Below are positions 33,239 through 43,130 of a DNA stretch of 64,000 nt, one piece after another (the first letter of the stretch is position 1; the number at the start of each line of letters is the position of its first letter). The DNA is from Streptomyces sp. NRRL F-525 (GTDB taxonomy: Bacteria > Actinomycetota > Actinomycetes > Streptomycetales > Streptomycetaceae), in NCBI RefSeq assembly GCF_000716605.1, contig NZ_JNXE01000031.1, positions 62,001-126,000 on the forward strand, written 5' to 3'. The translations under genes were made by a program, and so were the position numbers. The notes beneath the pieces were generated by a model that saw nothing but the letters and a program-made list of their open reading frames with translations, ran no database searches and was not told the origin of the DNA.

Positions 33239-34639
33239 GTGACCGAGACGACCCACACGCAGATGACGCCGCAGGACAGCGCGTTCGAGGCCTATCAGCC
33301 GCGCAGCCCGGAATTCCGGGCGGCCGTGGACGCGCTGCGCGGGATGCGGCAGGACCTGTTCCACGACGCCTTCGCCTACCGCCCGCTGCCCCGCTCCACC
33401 GCCGACGGCCCGCTGACCCGGCGGCTGAGGGGGCGGCTCCGGGAGTACGCGGCCTGGGGCCCGCACGCCCTGATCGTCGCGGTCGGTCTGCTCGCGATGT
33501 ACATCGCGACGAACGACGAGGCCCGCAGCGCGGGCAGCAACCTGGTCCTCGGCCTGCTCGCCCTGGCGCCGGTGCTGCTGACGATGGTGCGGCCGGTCGG
33601 CGCGTTCTGGCTGTCCATGGCCGCGACCCCGATCGCCACCGCCCTGGCGACGGAGTTCGACGACTCGTGGCCGTGGCGGAACGGCAGCTTCCTCTGCCAC
33701 CTGGCCGTGCTCACGATCGTGGCGATACGCACCCGACCGCGCACGGCCGCCTGGATGTGGGCGCTGACGGCGTTCTACGGCATCGGCGCCACCACTGTCG
33801 CCGGCGGTCATTCCTTCGGCTCGGACACCGCGGAGATGCTGTTCCTCTCCGCCATGGTCCTGCTCGGCGTCACGGTCCGGCACATCCGCCGCGACGCCCA
33901 GCAGGAGGTGACCGCGCAGCAGACCGTGACGGCCCACGAGCGGTCCCGCCGCACCCTCCTGGAGGAGCGCACGACCATCGCCCGCGAACTGCACGACGTG
34001 GTCGCCCACCACATGTCGGTGGTCGCCATCCAGGCGGAGGCCGCGCCCTACCGCGTGGAGAACCCGCCGCCGGAGCTGGAGCGCGCGTTCGTCACGATCC
34101 GGGAGAACGCGGTGGCGGCCCTGACCGAGCTGCGCCGGGTCCTGGGCGTGGTCCGCGCGGAGGACTACGAGGCGCCCGACGCCCCGCAGCCCACCCTCGC
34201 CGACATGGACGCGCTGCTCGCCAATGTGCGCGACGCGGGCCTGAGCGTCGACAAGGCGATGACGGGGGCGGTGCGTGAACTCCCGCAGGGCGTGGAGCTG
34301 TCGGCGTACCGGATAGTGCAGGAGGCGTTGAGCAACACCCTGCGGCACGCGCCCGGTGCGAGTGCCCGCGTCGAGATCGGTTATGTGCTGGGCGGGCTGG
34401 GCCTGCGGATAGTCAACGGCCCGATGCCCGAGCCGAGCCTGGTGAAGCCCTCACCGGGCGCGGGGCACGGCATCACCGGGATGCGGGAGCGGGTCTCCAT
34501 GCTGAACGGCGAGATGACGGCGGCCCCGGCGGACGACGGCGGCTACGAGGTGACGGTGTTCCTGCCGGTCCCCAGTGCGGATGAACCGGTGCCGGGCACG
34601 GGCGAACCGGCGCCGGGCGCGAGGGAAGGTGACGCATGA
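33239..34639 (+). CDS. NarL-type sensor histidine kinase
   Basis: A 466-residue membrane sensor kinase. About four or five membrane helices lie at residues 75-215. The dimerisation/phosphoacceptor segment is ERTTIARELHDVVAHHMSVV (HisKA_3 type), and the ATPase domain has YRIVQEALSNTLRHAPG and GHGITGMRERV. GTG at 33239 is likely a near-leaderless start; a TTG six bases upstream is less likely. The ATGA overlap with the response regulator at 34636 shows they form one two-component system. The signal is unknown. Confidence 0.93.
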   Translation: MTETTHTQMTPQDSAFEAYQPRSPEFRAAVDALRGMRQDLFHDAFAYRPLPRSTADGPLTRRLRGRLREYAAWGPHALIVAVGLLAMYIATNDEARSAGSNLVLGLLALAPVLLTMVRPVGAFWLSMAATPIATALATEFDDSWPWRNGSFLCHLAVLTIVAIRTRPRTAAWMWALTAFYGIGATTVAGGHSFGSDTAEMLFLSAMVLLGVTVRHIRRDAQQEVTAQQTVTAHERSRRTLLEERTTIARELHDVVAHHMSVVAIQAEAAPYRVENPPPELERAFVTIRENAVAALTELRRVLGVVRAEDYEAPDAPQPTLADMDALLANVRDAGLSVDKAMTGAVRELPQGVELSAYRIVQEALSNTLRHAPGASARVEIGYVLGGLGLRIVNGPMPEPSLVKPSPGAGHGITGMRERVSMLNGEMTAAPADDGGYEVTVFLPVPSADEPVPGTGEPAPGAREGDA

Positions 34640-35304
34640 CGATCCGCGTACTGATCGCGGACGACCAGATGATGGTGCGCGAGGGCTTCTCGGTCCTGCT
34701 GGGCGCGATGCCGGACATCGAGGTCGTCGGCGAGGCGGTGAACGGACGCGACGCGGTGGAGCGGGTGCGTGAACTGGCCCCGGACGTCGTCCTGATGGAC
34801 ATCCGGATGCCGGAGATGAACGGCATCGAGGCGACCCGGGAGATCGTCGCGGCGGACGGCGCGGCGAAGGTGCTGGTGCTCACCACCTTCGACCTGGACG
34901 AGTACGTGTACCAGGCGCTGCGGGCGGGAGCCTCCGGGTTCCTCCTCAAGGACGCCTCGGCACGCCAACTCGCCGACGGGGTACGGGTGGTGGCCGCCGG
35001 CGAGGCACTGCTCGCCCCCTCCGTCACCAAGCGGCTGATCACGGAGTTCTCGAAGCTGTCCGAGACACCCCGTCTGATGTCGGCCGCGCAGCAGGGGACG
35101 TACGGGGATCTGACCGAGCGGGAGACGGAGGTGCTGGTCCTCATCGCGCAGGGCCTGTCGAACGGGGAGATCGCCGAACGGCTGGTGGTCGCCGAGTCGA
35201 CGATCAAGACCCATGTCAGCCGGATCCTGGTGAAGTTGGGGCTGCGGGACCGGACGCAGGCGGCGGTGTTCGCGTACGAGGCGAGGCTGGTGAGACCGGG
35301 ATAG
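34636..35304 (+). CDS. NarL/LuxR-family response regulator
   Basis: A 222-residue response regulator. The receiver domain (1-120) has the acidic pair in LIADDQMMVREGF, the phosphoacceptor Asp in VVLMDIRMPEMNG and the Lys in FLLKDAS. A LuxR helix-turn-helix follows at about 155-215 (LTERETEVLVLIAQGLSNGEIAERL, then STIKTHVSRILVKL). It is co-translated with the kinase just upstream. No adjacent gene is an obvious target. Confidence 0.95.
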   Translation: MTIRVLIADDQMMVREGFSVLLGAMPDIEVVGEAVNGRDAVERVRELAPDVVLMDIRMPEMNGIEATREIVAADGAAKVLVLTTFDLDEYVYQALRAGASGFLLKDASARQLADGVRVVAAGEALLAPSVTKRLITEFSKLSETPRLMSAAQQGTYGDLTERETEVLVLIAQGLSNGEIAERLVVAESTIKTHVSRILVKLGLRDRTQAAVFAYEARLVRPG

Positions 35305-35531
35305 GGACAGACCCCCGCCGGTCCGGGCAGGACGCGGAGACCCTGCGGGCAGCGGGACAGCCCCGCACGCCTGCGCGTGAGCCCGCACCACGGCGAGCGA
35401 CGGCAGCCGTTCACCACCGGCCGCCGAGCAGCTCGTGCGCGAGCCGTCGTACGGCTCCGGCCTCCACAAGGCGGTGGACACCACGCGAGACACCCCTGGT
35501 CAGAAGCTCGTCCAAGGGTTAGCGTCCGTCC

Positions 35532-36755
35532 ATGGCAGCTGCTGACGACTTCGCCTTCGACCCCTGGGACCCGACGTTCGTGTCCGACCCGTACCCCGCC
35601 TACGCCGAACTGCGCGAGCGCGGCCGGGTCACGTACTACGAGCCCACCGACCAGTGGCTCGTCCCCCGCCACGCGGACGTCTCGGCACTGCTCCGCGACC
35701 GCCGCCTCGGCCGCACCTATCAGCACCGCTTCACCCACGAGGACTTCGGCCGTACGGCACCCCCGCCCGAGCACGAGCCCTTCCACACCCTGAACGACCA
35801 CGGCATGCTCGACCTGGAACCCCCGGACCACACCCGCATCCGGCGCCTGGTCTCGAAGGCGTTCACCCCGCGCACGGTCGAGCAACTGAAGCCGTACGTC
35901 AGCCAGTTGGCGGCCGAGCTGGTGGACGGCCTGGTGGCGAAGGGCGGCGGCGACCTGCTGACGGACGTGGCGGAGCCCCTCCCCGTCGCGGTGATCGCCG
36001 AGATGCTCGGCATCCCGGAGTCGGACCGCGCCCCGCTCCGCCCCTGGTCGGCGGACATCTGCGGGATGTACGAACTGAGCCCGTCCGAGGACACGGCGGC
36101 GAAGGCGGTCCGCGCGTCGGACGAATTCTCCTCGTATCTACGCGAGTTGATCGCGGCCCGCCGCAAGAACCCGGGCGACGACCTCATCTCCGGCATGATC
36201 GCGGCCCACGACGAGGACGACGACCGCCTCACCGAACAGGAGCTGATCTCCACCGCCGTCCTCCTGCTGAACGCGGGCCACGAGGCGACGGTGAACTCCA
36301 CGGTGAACGGCTGGTGGGCTCTGTTCCGCAACCCGGAGCAGCTGGCGGCCCTCCGCGCGGACCACTCCCTGATCCCCACCGCCGTCGAGGAGTTGATGCG
36401 CTACGACACCCCGCTCCAGCTCTTCGAGCGGTGGGTGCTGGACGAGATCGAGATCGACGGTACGACGATCCCGCGCGGCGCGGAGATCGCGATGCTCTTC
36501 GGCTCCGCGAACCACGACCCGGCGGTCTTCACCGACCCCGAGCGCCTGGACGTCACGCGCGCGGACAACCCGCACATCAGCTTCAGCGCGGGCATCCACT
36601 ACTGCATCGGCGCACCCCTGGCCCGTATCGAACTGGCCGCCTCCATGGGGGCGTTGCTGGAGAAGGCCCCGACGCTGCGGCTGGCGGCGGAGCCGGAACG
36701 CAAGCCGAACTTCGTGATCCGGGGGCTGGAGGGGCTGAGCGTCGAGGTGGGGTAA
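35532..36755 (+). CDS. Cytochrome P450
   Basis: A 407-residue soluble bacterial P450. The I-helix motif is LLNAGHEATVNS, the K-helix ExxR is in AVEELMRYDTP, and the heme loop is FSAGIHYCIGAPLARIE with the axial Cys. Its pattern is that of the CYP107-like group used in Streptomyces secondary metabolism and xenobiotic oxidation. No ferredoxin or ferredoxin reductase gene is adjacent, so electrons must come from elsewhere. It stands alone between a two-component system and a convergent MarR regulator; its substrate is unknown. Confidence 0.95.
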   Translation: MAAADDFAFDPWDPTFVSDPYPAYAELRERGRVTYYEPTDQWLVPRHADVSALLRDRRLGRTYQHRFTHEDFGRTAPPPEHEPFHTLNDHGMLDLEPPDHTRIRRLVSKAFTPRTVEQLKPYVSQLAAELVDGLVAKGGGDLLTDVAEPLPVAVIAEMLGIPESDRAPLRPWSADICGMYELSPSEDTAAKAVRASDEFSSYLRELIAARRKNPGDDLISGMIAAHDEDDDRLTEQELISTAVLLLNAGHEATVNSTVNGWWALFRNPEQLAALRADHSLIPTAVEELMRYDTPLQLFERWVLDEIEIDGTTIPRGAEIAMLFGSANHDPAVFTDPERLDVTRADNPHISFSAGIHYCIGAPLARIELAASMGALLEKAPTLRLAAEPERKPNFVIRGLEGLSVEVG

Positions 36756-36782
36756 CACCCCCTCGTAGGACCAGAGTTGGGC

Positions 36783-37340
36783 CTACGTCGCCGACCCGCC
36801 CCGCGGTCCCGGTGACTGGCGGCCGCCCGTCCGGGCCGGGTGGGCGGCGGGCGTCTTCCGCAGCCGTTCGACGTGTTCCTGCTGGACGTCGCGGGTGAAC
36901 GTCAGGTAGTCGATGACGAGTTCCAGCTGGTCGGCGGTGTAGCGGGCGCGCACCCGCCCGCCGGCGTCGTCGAGGAACGGCCCGAGCAGGCCGAAGGCGC
37001 GCCGGGCGGCCTCCGGGGTGACGCGGATCAGGGTCTTGCGCCGGTCGCCGGGGTGCGGGGTGCGGGTGAGGTAGGCGAGTTTCTCCAGCCGGTCGAGCAT
37101 CGTGGTGACGCTCCCGGTGGTCAGGCCCAGTTGCCGGCTCAGCTCGCGGGGGGTGGTCTCCTCGACCGAGAGCAGGATCTCCAGGCAGCGCAGATCGGTC
37201 TCGTTGACGCCCATCAGACGGGCCAGTTCGCGGTCGAAGTCGTCCACGGCGCTCTGGTAGGCCTGCACGGCCGCGCCCAGCCGCGCTTCGACCGCCTCTG
37301 CGCCCGAGCCGCCCGAGCCTGACCCCGTTCCGCTTGACAT
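36783..37340 (-). CDS. MarR-family transcriptional regulator
   Basis: A 185-residue winged-helix MarR regulator. The DNA-binding part has TTPRELSRQLGLTTGSVTTM followed by the wing TRTPHPGDRRKTLIRVT. The N-terminus is a Gly/Ser-rich tail, and the C-terminus is a basic, Pro-rich tail of about 25 residues. It is divergent from the DHA2 exporter at 37438, with an inverted repeat between them, the classic arrangement for a repressor of an exporter relieved by the exported compound. Confidence 0.92.
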   Translation of the reverse strand: MSSGTGSGSGGSGAEAVEARLGAAVQAYQSAVDDFDRELARLMGVNETDLRCLEILLSVEETTPRELSRQLGLTTGSVTTMLDRLEKLAYLTRTPHPGDRRKTLIRVTPEAARRAFGLLGPFLDDAGGRVRARYTADQLELVIDYLTFTRDVQQEHVERLRKTPAAHPARTGGRQSPGPRGGSAT

Positions 37341-37377
37341 TCGAGATATCTCCCTGCATCGTAACTATCGGTTATTA

Positions 37378-37408
37378 GCTTGAAAGCCAAGATGTATGAA
37401 AGTCAAGC
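37378..37408. promoter_or_regulatory. Inverted repeat between MarR regulator and DHA2 exporter
   Basis: The stretch begins gcttga and ends tcaagc, with a second CTTG/CAAG pair nested inside (37379-37391). It is AT-rich and lies between the two divergent start codons, so it is a likely MarR operator covering the exporter promoter. Confidence 0.55.
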
Positions 37409-37437
37409 AGAACTGACCGGACCAAGGAGTCCACGCC

Positions 37438-38904
37438 ATGTCGTCCAGCACGACCAACCCCATGAACGTATCCGCTGACGGCGGCAGCGGGCCGGTGCCC
37501 TATCCCAAACGGTGGGCCGCGGCCTTCGTGATGATCCTCGCGGCGCTGCTGGACATGATCGACGGCTCGATCGTGAACACCGCGCTGCCCTCCATCGGCA
37601 AGGGCCTCAAGGCCACCCCGGCCGATCTGCAGTGGACCGTGTCCGCGTACATGCTCGGCTTCGCCGCCACGCTGATCATCGCCGGGCACCTGGGCGACCG
37701 CTACGGCCGCAAGAAACTGTTCCTGGCCGGCGTCATCGCGTTCGCGCTCACGAGTCTGGCCAGCGCGCTGGCGGCCTCGGCCGGGGTGCTCGTCGCCTCG
37801 CGCGGACTCCAGGGCGTGGCCGCGGCGGTGATCATGCCGCAGATTCTGGCCTCGTTCCGCACGATGTTCGACGGCGAGGAACGCGGCAAGGCGTTCGCCC
37901 TGTACGGCGCGATCGCCGGTATCTCCACCGCCGTGGGCGTCCTGCTCGGCGGGGTCCTGACCGACTGGGACCTGTTCGGCTGGGGCTGGCGCACGATCTT
38001 CGTCATCAACCTCCCCCTCGCGGCCGTCGTCCTGGTCCTCGGCACCCGGTGGATCCCGGCCTCCCGCGACCGCGCCTTCACCGGCCGCATCGACCTGCCC
38101 GGCAACCTCGTCCTGGCCGCGGGCCTGGTCGCGATCGTGCTCCCGCTGGTCCAAGGGCGTTCCTACGGCTGGCCGTTGTGGGGCTGGCTCTGCCTGGCGG
38201 CCGGTGTCGCCGCGATCGCCGCGCTGACCGCCTCGGAGAAACGGCGCGGCCTCGAACACCCCCTGCTCCCCACGGACTTGTTCAAGAAGCCCGCCTTCAG
38301 CGCGGGCCTGCTTGTCCAACTCCTCTTCTACGGCGGCATGTCCGGCTTCTTCCTGGTCTTCACCATCTGGCTGCAGTCCGGCCAGGGCTACACCCCCACG
38401 CAGGCCGGTCTGTTGATGGTCGCCTTCAGCGCGGGCTCGATCCTGGCCGCGCCCGGGGTCGACCCGCTGGTGGCCAAGTTCGGCCGCAACGTACTGATCC
38501 TGGGCGCCCTGGTCATGGCGGGCGGCCTGTTCTGGGTCCGGCACGCGACCCAGCACGCGGCCCAACTGCACACCGGCGCCTGGCCGTTGGTCCCCGGCCT
38601 GGTGCTGGCCGGTGTCGGCCTGATCCTCCTGATCATCCCGCTGGTCAACACGATCCTGAGCACGGTCCCCGGTCATCTCGCGGGCGGCGCGTCCGGAATC
38701 CTCTCCACCGCCCAGCAGTTCGGCGGAGCCCTCGGAGTCGCCGTCATCGGCAACGCCTTCTTCTCCCACACCGGCAAGGGCCTCACGGACGCGCTGACCC
38801 ACGCGGCTCCCTGGGCCATCGGCGCCTACGTCCTCTGCGCGGCCCTGTGCCTGGCCCTGCCCCGCAAGGCAGTTGGCAACCAGGCCGAGCCCACCACCCC
38901 CTGA
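37438..38904 (+). CDS. DHA2/EmrB-QacA-type MFS exporter
   Basis: A 488-residue, 14-helix exporter. It has LLDMIDGSIVNTALPSIG in helix 1, AGHLGDRYGRKKLF in the first loop, and ASRGLQGVAAAVIMPQIL in the fourth to fifth helix. The first 20 residues are hydrophilic. The ATG at 37438 has AAGGAGT before it. By its divergent MarR partner it is probably an inducible multidrug exporter. It has no linked biosynthetic genes apart from the P450 on the other side of MarR. Confidence 0.93.
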   Translation: MSSSTTNPMNVSADGGSGPVPYPKRWAAAFVMILAALLDMIDGSIVNTALPSIGKGLKATPADLQWTVSAYMLGFAATLIIAGHLGDRYGRKKLFLAGVIAFALTSLASALAASAGVLVASRGLQGVAAAVIMPQILASFRTMFDGEERGKAFALYGAIAGISTAVGVLLGGVLTDWDLFGWGWRTIFVINLPLAAVVLVLGTRWIPASRDRAFTGRIDLPGNLVLAAGLVAIVLPLVQGRSYGWPLWGWLCLAAGVAAIAALTASEKRRGLEHPLLPTDLFKKPAFSAGLLVQLLFYGGMSGFFLVFTIWLQSGQGYTPTQAGLLMVAFSAGSILAAPGVDPLVAKFGRNVLILGALVMAGGLFWVRHATQHAAQLHTGAWPLVPGLVLAGVGLILLIIPLVNTILSTVPGHLAGGASGILSTAQQFGGALGVAVIGNAFFSHTGKGLTDALTHAAPWAIGAYVLCAALCLALPRKAVGNQAEPTTP

Positions 38905-38942
38905 TCCCCGAACGAGGGAGGTCCGTCACCCGGCCCCGCCCG

Positions 38943-39419
38943 TCAGTCGCGGGTGGCGCCCTCGGGCCAGAGCACTGTCACGGGTACGTCGTGCCGCCGC
39001 GCGTAGGTGACGACGTCGGCGGTGCCGCCGTAGCCGCGTGCCGGGCGGCTGTCCCAGACGGCGAGGAGTGCGTCGACCTTGTCCACGAGGAGTTCGCTGC
39101 CCGCCATGTAGGCGTGGGGGCCGGAGACGTCGAGACCGGTGTGGTGGACCCGCGTGGCCCGGTGCAGGAGGTCGTCGTAGGCGGGGTGGTGCCAGACGGG
39201 CAGGCCGGCGCGGTACTGCCGGGCGGGCAGGATCACTTCGAGCTGCCCGCCGTGGTCGAGGACGGCCCGGGCGAACCAGACGTCCGGGCCGTCGGCGATA
39301 CAACTGACGCCCACCAGACCGGTGTTGCCGTACGACGTGACCGCCTCTGCGATGAGCGCGCGCACCTTCCGCTCGACCTCGCCGGACAGGCCGCGGTGTC
39401 CGGTGATCCCGATTCTCAT
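38943..39419 (-). CDS. SLOG-like Rossmann-fold protein
   Basis: A 158-residue protein that looks like the SLOG superfamily (the fold of DprA and LOG, which bind nucleotides or nucleotide derivatives). It opens MRIGITGHRGLSGEVE, has SCIADGPDVWFARAV, and near the end GGTADVVTYARRHDVPVTVL, where the Gly-Gly-Thr-Ala-Asp loop is the usual nucleotide-binding end of the fold. There is no membrane segment or added domain. The ATG at 39419 overlaps the stop of the gene at 39416 by 4 bases, so it is the last member of a leftward operon. The biochemical role is unknown. Confidence 0.7.
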   Translation of the reverse strand: MRIGITGHRGLSGEVERKVRALIAEAVTSYGNTGLVGVSCIADGPDVWFARAVLDHGGQLEVILPARQYRAGLPVWHHPAYDDLLHRATRVHHTGLDVSGPHAYMAGSELLVDKVDALLAVWDSRPARGYGGTADVVTYARRHDVPVTVLWPEGATRD

Positions 39420-40294
39420 GGGTGGCTGACTCCTGCTGGGCGATGGGGAGTTCGTGGCTCTCGGGTGATCGCGATCTCCACCGTGTCGCGTACGCCGGCC
39501 GCGCGCAACGCGTCGACGAAGACCTCCGCGAGCCAGGCCGCCGCGTCCGGGGTCCACTCGGGCAGGTCGCACGCGAAGGCCGTACGGTCGTGCGCGCCGG
39601 CCCGGAGTTCCGCGCGGAGCTGTCCGTGCCCGCGCCGGACGACGAGTTCGCGCAGCTGCTCCGCCTCGGTGCCGACCGCGCCGAGGACGGAGACGGCCGC
39701 CTCCGTCCGGGCGTCCGGCGCGGCCAGGGCGAACCAGTCCGCGTCCCCCACCAGGTCGAACCGGGTGTCCGGCGCGAGCCGCACCGGCACCCGCACCGTC
39801 AGCCCCGTGAAGTCCAACTCGCCGACCCGGCCCAGGGAATCGACCATCACCCGGGTCAACGGCAGCACAGGCAGGTGCTGTTCGCGCAGGCCGGTCGCGG
39901 GATACACGGTCAGCCAGGCGAGTTGCCGCACCCGGCCGTCCTGCGACCAGTCCCCGCCCGCGTCCGCGTGACCCCAGCGCTGCCCGCCGAGTTCGGCACC
40001 GGCGCTGAACCGGGTGGAACTCCAGCCGTAGGCGGCGGCCCGTTTGACCGCCAGTGCGAACAGGTCCTCGTCCAGGTCGTGGTCCGCGCTGACCTGCCCG
40101 ATCCAGGGGTGCTCGCGCAGCACGCCGTAGACCTCGGCGGTCATCGTGGGGTCGACGGGGTCCTCCACGTCGTCCACCGGACGTGTGCCCGAAGCCGCTT
40201 CCGCGACGAGGTGGTGTGCGCGCAAGGGGCAACTCCGGGGGAGGCGGGGGAACTCGGTCGACCAGATCGTCTCCGTACCGCTCCCGCTCTCCAC
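39416..40294 (-). CDS. Uncharacterised protein coupled to the SLOG-like gene
   Basis: A protein of up to 292 residues I do not recognise. It has no membrane helix or signal peptide. Visible segments are LREHPWIGQVSADHDLDEDLF, RAAAYGWSSTRFSAGAELGG and AAAWLAEVFVDALRAAGVRD. The longest frame starts at a GTG at 40294, with GGAG just before it. An ATG at 40144 would give 242 residues and starts closer to the conserved-looking part, so the true start is uncertain. It is translationally coupled to the SLOG-like protein and lies 51 bp after a small two-helix membrane protein. A partner role for the SLOG protein is inferred from position only. Confidence 0.65.
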   Translation of the reverse strand: MESGSGTETIWSTEFPRLPRSCPLRAHHLVAEAASGTRPVDDVEDPVDPTMTAEVYGVLREHPWIGQVSADHDLDEDLFALAVKRAAAYGWSSTRFSAGAELGGQRWGHADAGGDWSQDGRVRQLAWLTVYPATGLREQHLPVLPLTRVMVDSLGRVGELDFTGLTVRVPVRLAPDTRFDLVGDADWFALAAPDARTEAAVSVLGAVGTEAEQLRELVVRRGHGQLRAELRAGAHDRTAFACDLPEWTPDAAAWLAEVFVDALRAAGVRDTVEIAITREPRTPHRPAGVSHP

Positions 40295-40345
40295 CTCCGA
40301 CCGGGCCGGAACGTCCGTTCGAGGGGTGGCGCGGCCCCGGCCGTT

Positions 40346-40561
40346 CTACCTGGCCCGCTGCACCAGCGCCCAGACCCCGAGCGACACCAGGACCCCGCCC
40401 AGCACCGCCAGCGGCAACTCGGCGTACAGGACACTCCAGTCGGGGCTCGCCTCGAAGCGGTGGAAGCGGTCCCGGACGCCGTACGACCACACCGCGAGCC
40501 CAACTCCCGCGCCGAGTACGGCAGTCAGACATCCTCCGGCGGCCTGCGCGCGTTGTCCCAT
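40346..40561 (-). CDS. Small two-helix membrane protein
   Basis: A 71-residue protein with two transmembrane helices: residues 9-26 (GCLTAVLGAGVGLAVWSY) and 48-66 (ELPLAVLGGVLVSLGVWAL). A charged and aromatic loop lies between them. The ATG at 40561 follows the ABC permease stop by 50 bp, and the stop is 51 bp before the uncharacterised gene. No family is recognised. The two-helix layout beside a SLOG-type gene is reminiscent of two-helix effectors associated with nucleotide-sensing SLOG proteins, but this one is much shorter than the described SLATT proteins, so the resemblance may be chance. Confidence 0.7.
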   Translation of the reverse strand: MGQRAQAAGGCLTAVLGAGVGLAVWSYGVRDRFHRFEASPDWSVLYAELPLAVLGGVLVSLGVWALVQRAR

Positions 40562-40611
40562 GCCCGGGACGGACGCGCGCGGGCCGCCGGAGGTTCCCGT
40601 GCCGCCGTCGG

Positions 40612-42228
40612 TCAGGTGGTGAGGTCGCGGCGCCGTAGACCCGTCAGTCCTACGGCGACCAGGGCGGCGGCGATCGCGGTGAGGGCGATCACCGGGCCCC
40701 AGGCCATGTCTCCGCCCGGGAGCTTGGGCAGGTGGCCGAAGGGGGAGATGTCCAGGACCGCCTGGGGGAGGTTCAGGGCGGGGCCGATCCAGCCGAGCGC
40801 GAGGGCCAGTCCGGCCGCCGCCCAGGATGCCGGGGACAGGCGCGGGGAGAGGCCGTGGAGGAGGACCGCGAGCGCGCCCAGCGTCCAGATCGCCGGGAGT
40901 TGGACCAGGGTGGCGGCCAGGATGGGGCCGAGGTCGGCGCCGTAGCCGAGGGACAGGCCGAGGCCGCTCAGGAGCATGATGACGACCGCGCCGCCGAAGG
41001 CGATCGTCAGGTGGCCCGCCGCCCAGCGCAGGCGGCCGACCGCGTTCGCGAGGACCGGTTCGGCGCGCTGGCCGGTCTCCTCGCTGTGCAGGCGTAGGAC
41101 CGAGGAGACGGCGTACAGCGCGGCGAGCATGCCGAACATGCCGACCATCGTGGCCAGGAACGCGTTCTCGATGCCGGACCGGCCGCCCATCCGCTCGATG
41201 ATCTCGCGGGTCTTGGCGTTGTCCCCGACCAGGTCCGCCGCGCCCTTCGTGATGCCGCCGAAGGCGACCCCGGCCGCGAGGAATCCGAGGCTCCAGCCCA
41301 GCACACTGCCCCGCTGGAGGCGCCAGGCCAGCGCGCCCGCCGTGCCGAGGCGGCCGTGGGCCGGGCCGGGGCGGGCCGGGAAGAAGCTCATTCCCACGTC
41401 CCGGCGGCCCGCCAACTCGTAGGCCAGCGAGCCTTGTACGAGGATCGCCGCCGCGAACAGGGCCAGTACCCACCACCGTTCGGCCGCGAACGGGCGCAGG
41501 TTCTCCAGCCAGCCGATCGGGGAGATCCAAGTCGCGGGGGAGGAGCCGTCGTTGGTGGTCGAGTCTCCTACGGCGCGGAGGACGAAGGCTGCTCCCAGCA
41601 GTCCGCCGGTCAGGCCCTTCGCCAGGCGGCCGCTGTCCGTGAACTGCGCGACGATCGCCGCGAGTGTCGCGAACGCCATGCCCACGCCGCCGATGCCGAG
41701 CCCGAGGGCCAGCGCTCCCGCCGAGCCCTGACCCGCCATGCCTCCCGAAATCAGCAGCGCCAGCGCGGAGTTGGCGACCAGCGCCGTCAACAGGGCTGCC
41801 GTCAGCGGTGCCCTGCGGCCCACCATCGCCGAGGAGATGAGTTCTTGGCGGCCGCTCTCCTCCTCGTCACGCGTGTGCCGAACGACGACGATCAGGCTCA
41901 TGACCCCGGCGAGGATCGCCGCGTAGCCGCCGATGCGCCACGCGGTGAGGCCGCCGAGCGAGTCGCTGAACACCGGGCCGTAGGTGGCGCGCAGGGAGCT
42001 GTTGGTGAGCATCTGGTGGGCGATGTCGGCGCGTTCGGCGGGGGTGGAGTAGACGCTTCGCAGTGAGCCGGGGAGGGAGAGGACAAGGAGGCCCGTCACT
42101 GCCACCCAGGCCGGGAGCACGACCCGGTCGCGGCGCAGGTTGAACCTCAACAGGGCGCTGGTTCCCGCGAGTTGGCGCGAGGTGCCGGTCCTGGTGCCGG
42201 TGCGTGCGGGGAACGCTGCGGCCGTCAT
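40612..42228 (-). CDS. ABC-2-like exporter permease
   Basis: A 538-residue membrane protein with about 12 hydrophobic helices, the large single-chain permease type paired with an ABC ATPase in actinobacterial antibiotic exporters. Recognisable parts are the N-terminal [17 protein letters not shown], the cytoplasmic [15 protein letters not shown] loop and its second-half copy [16 protein letters not shown], showing the protein is an internal duplication. The ATG at 42228 overlaps the ATPase stop (ATGA). With the ATPase it forms a complete exporter; the substrate is unknown. Confidence 0.92.
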   Translation of the reverse strand: MTAAAFPARTGTRTGTSRQLAGTSALLRFNLRRDRVVLPAWVAVTGLLVLSLPGSLRSVYSTPAERADIAHQMLTNSSLRATYGPVFSDSLGGLTAWRIGGYAAILAGVMSLIVVVRHTRDEEESGRQELISSAMVGRRAPLTAALLTALVANSALALLISGGMAGQGSAGALALGLGIGGVGMAFATLAAIVAQFTDSGRLAKGLTGGLLGAAFVLRAVGDSTTNDGSSPATWISPIGWLENLRPFAAERWWVLALFAAAILVQGSLAYELAGRRDVGMSFFPARPGPAHGRLGTAGALAWRLQRGSVLGWSLGFLAAGVAFGGITKGAADLVGDNAKTREIIERMGGRSGIENAFLATMVGMFGMLAALYAVSSVLRLHSEETGQRAEPVLANAVGRLRWAAGHLTIAFGGAVVIMLLSGLGLSLGYGADLGPILAATLVQLPAIWTLGALAVLLHGLSPRLSPASWAAAGLALALGWIGPALNLPQAVLDISPFGHLPKLPGGDMAWGPVIALTAIAAALVAVGLTGLRRRDLTT

Positions 42229-43130
42229 GCCGACTCCTGGTAGTGACGGAGGAACAACTCCTCCAGCGTCGGCGGCCTGGAGGTGAGTGACCGTACGCCC
42301 GACTCGCTCAACGACCGGAGTACGGCGGTGAGTTGGTCCGCCTCTACCTGGAGGCGGACGCGATGACCTTGGCTGTTCTGAATTTGCTGGATGGCGAGGT
42401 CGTGGACGCCGGGGAGGGACGCCAACCCGTTGGGTGCGCCGGTGAGTTCGGCGGTGACGCTGGTGCGGGTGAGGTGGCGCAGGTCGGCCAGCGAACCGCT
42501 CTCCACCGTGCGGCCCTTGCGGATGATGCTCACCCGGTCGCACAACTCCTCGACCTCGCTGAGGATGTGGGAGGAGAGCAGGATCGTGCGGCCCCGGTCG
42601 CGTTCCTCCTCGACGCAGCGCTGGAAGACCTCCTCCATCAACGGGTCGAGGCCGGACGTCGGTTCGTCCAGGATCAGCAGGTCGACGTCCGAGGCGAACG
42701 CGGCGACGAGGGCGACCTTCTGGCGGTTTCCCTTGGAGTACGTGCGGCCCTTCTTGGTGGGGTCGAGTTCGAAGCGGTCGATCAGGTCGGCGCGGCGGGT
42801 GGTGTCGAGGCCGCCACGCAACTTGCCGTAGAGATCGATGACTTCGCCGCCGGAGAGGTTGCGCCAGAGCGTGACGTCGCCGGGGACGTAGGCGACCCGG
42901 CGGTGTAGTTCGACGGCGTCGGTCCAGGGGTCACGGCCGAGGAGCTGGGCCGCGCCGGAGTCCGCGTGGAGGAGGCCGAGCAGGACGCGGATCGTCGTGG
43001 ACTTGCCGGAGCCGTTGGGGCCCAGGAAGCCGTGCACCTCGCCGGCCTCGACGTCCAGGTCGAGACCCGCGAGGGCTTGCGTCCTGCCGAACGCCTTGTG
43101 CAGTCCGGAGACGGTGATTGCCTTCGTCAT
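42225..43130 (-). CDS. ABC transporter ATP-binding protein
   Basis: A 301-residue ATPase of the drug-exporter (CcmA/DrrA-like) group. Walker A is GPNGSGKST, Walker B is [13 protein letters not shown], and the H-loop is [12 protein letters not shown]. The signature position reads YSKGNRQKV instead of the usual LSGGQ, as is common in this exporter subgroup. It is the first gene of the leftward operon and is divergent from the MarR/GbsR regulator at 43205. The C-terminal extension [10 protein letters not shown] is usual for partners of the large permease. Confidence 0.95.
   Translation of the reverse strand: MTKAITVSGLHKAFGRTQALAGLDLDVEAGEVHGFLGPNGSGKSTTIRVLLGLLHADSGAAQLLGRDPWTDAVELHRRVAYVPGDVTLWRNLSGGEVIDLYGKLRGGLDTTRRADLIDRFELDPTKKGRTYSKGNRQKVALVAAFASDVDLLILDEPTSGLDPLMEEVFQRCVEEERDRGRTILLSSHILSEVEELCDRVSIIRKGRTVESGSLADLRHLTRTSVTAELTGAPNGLASLPGVHDLAIQQIQNSQGHRVRLQVEADQLTAVLRSLSESGVRSLTSRPPTLEELFLRHYQESA

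Noticed and set aside
38943..40532. One long leftward gene ending in the SLOG-like domain
   Set aside because: Sequence upstream of 39419 in that frame is Arg/Pro/Gly shadow, while the neighbouring frame holds a better protein that overlaps it by 4 bp.
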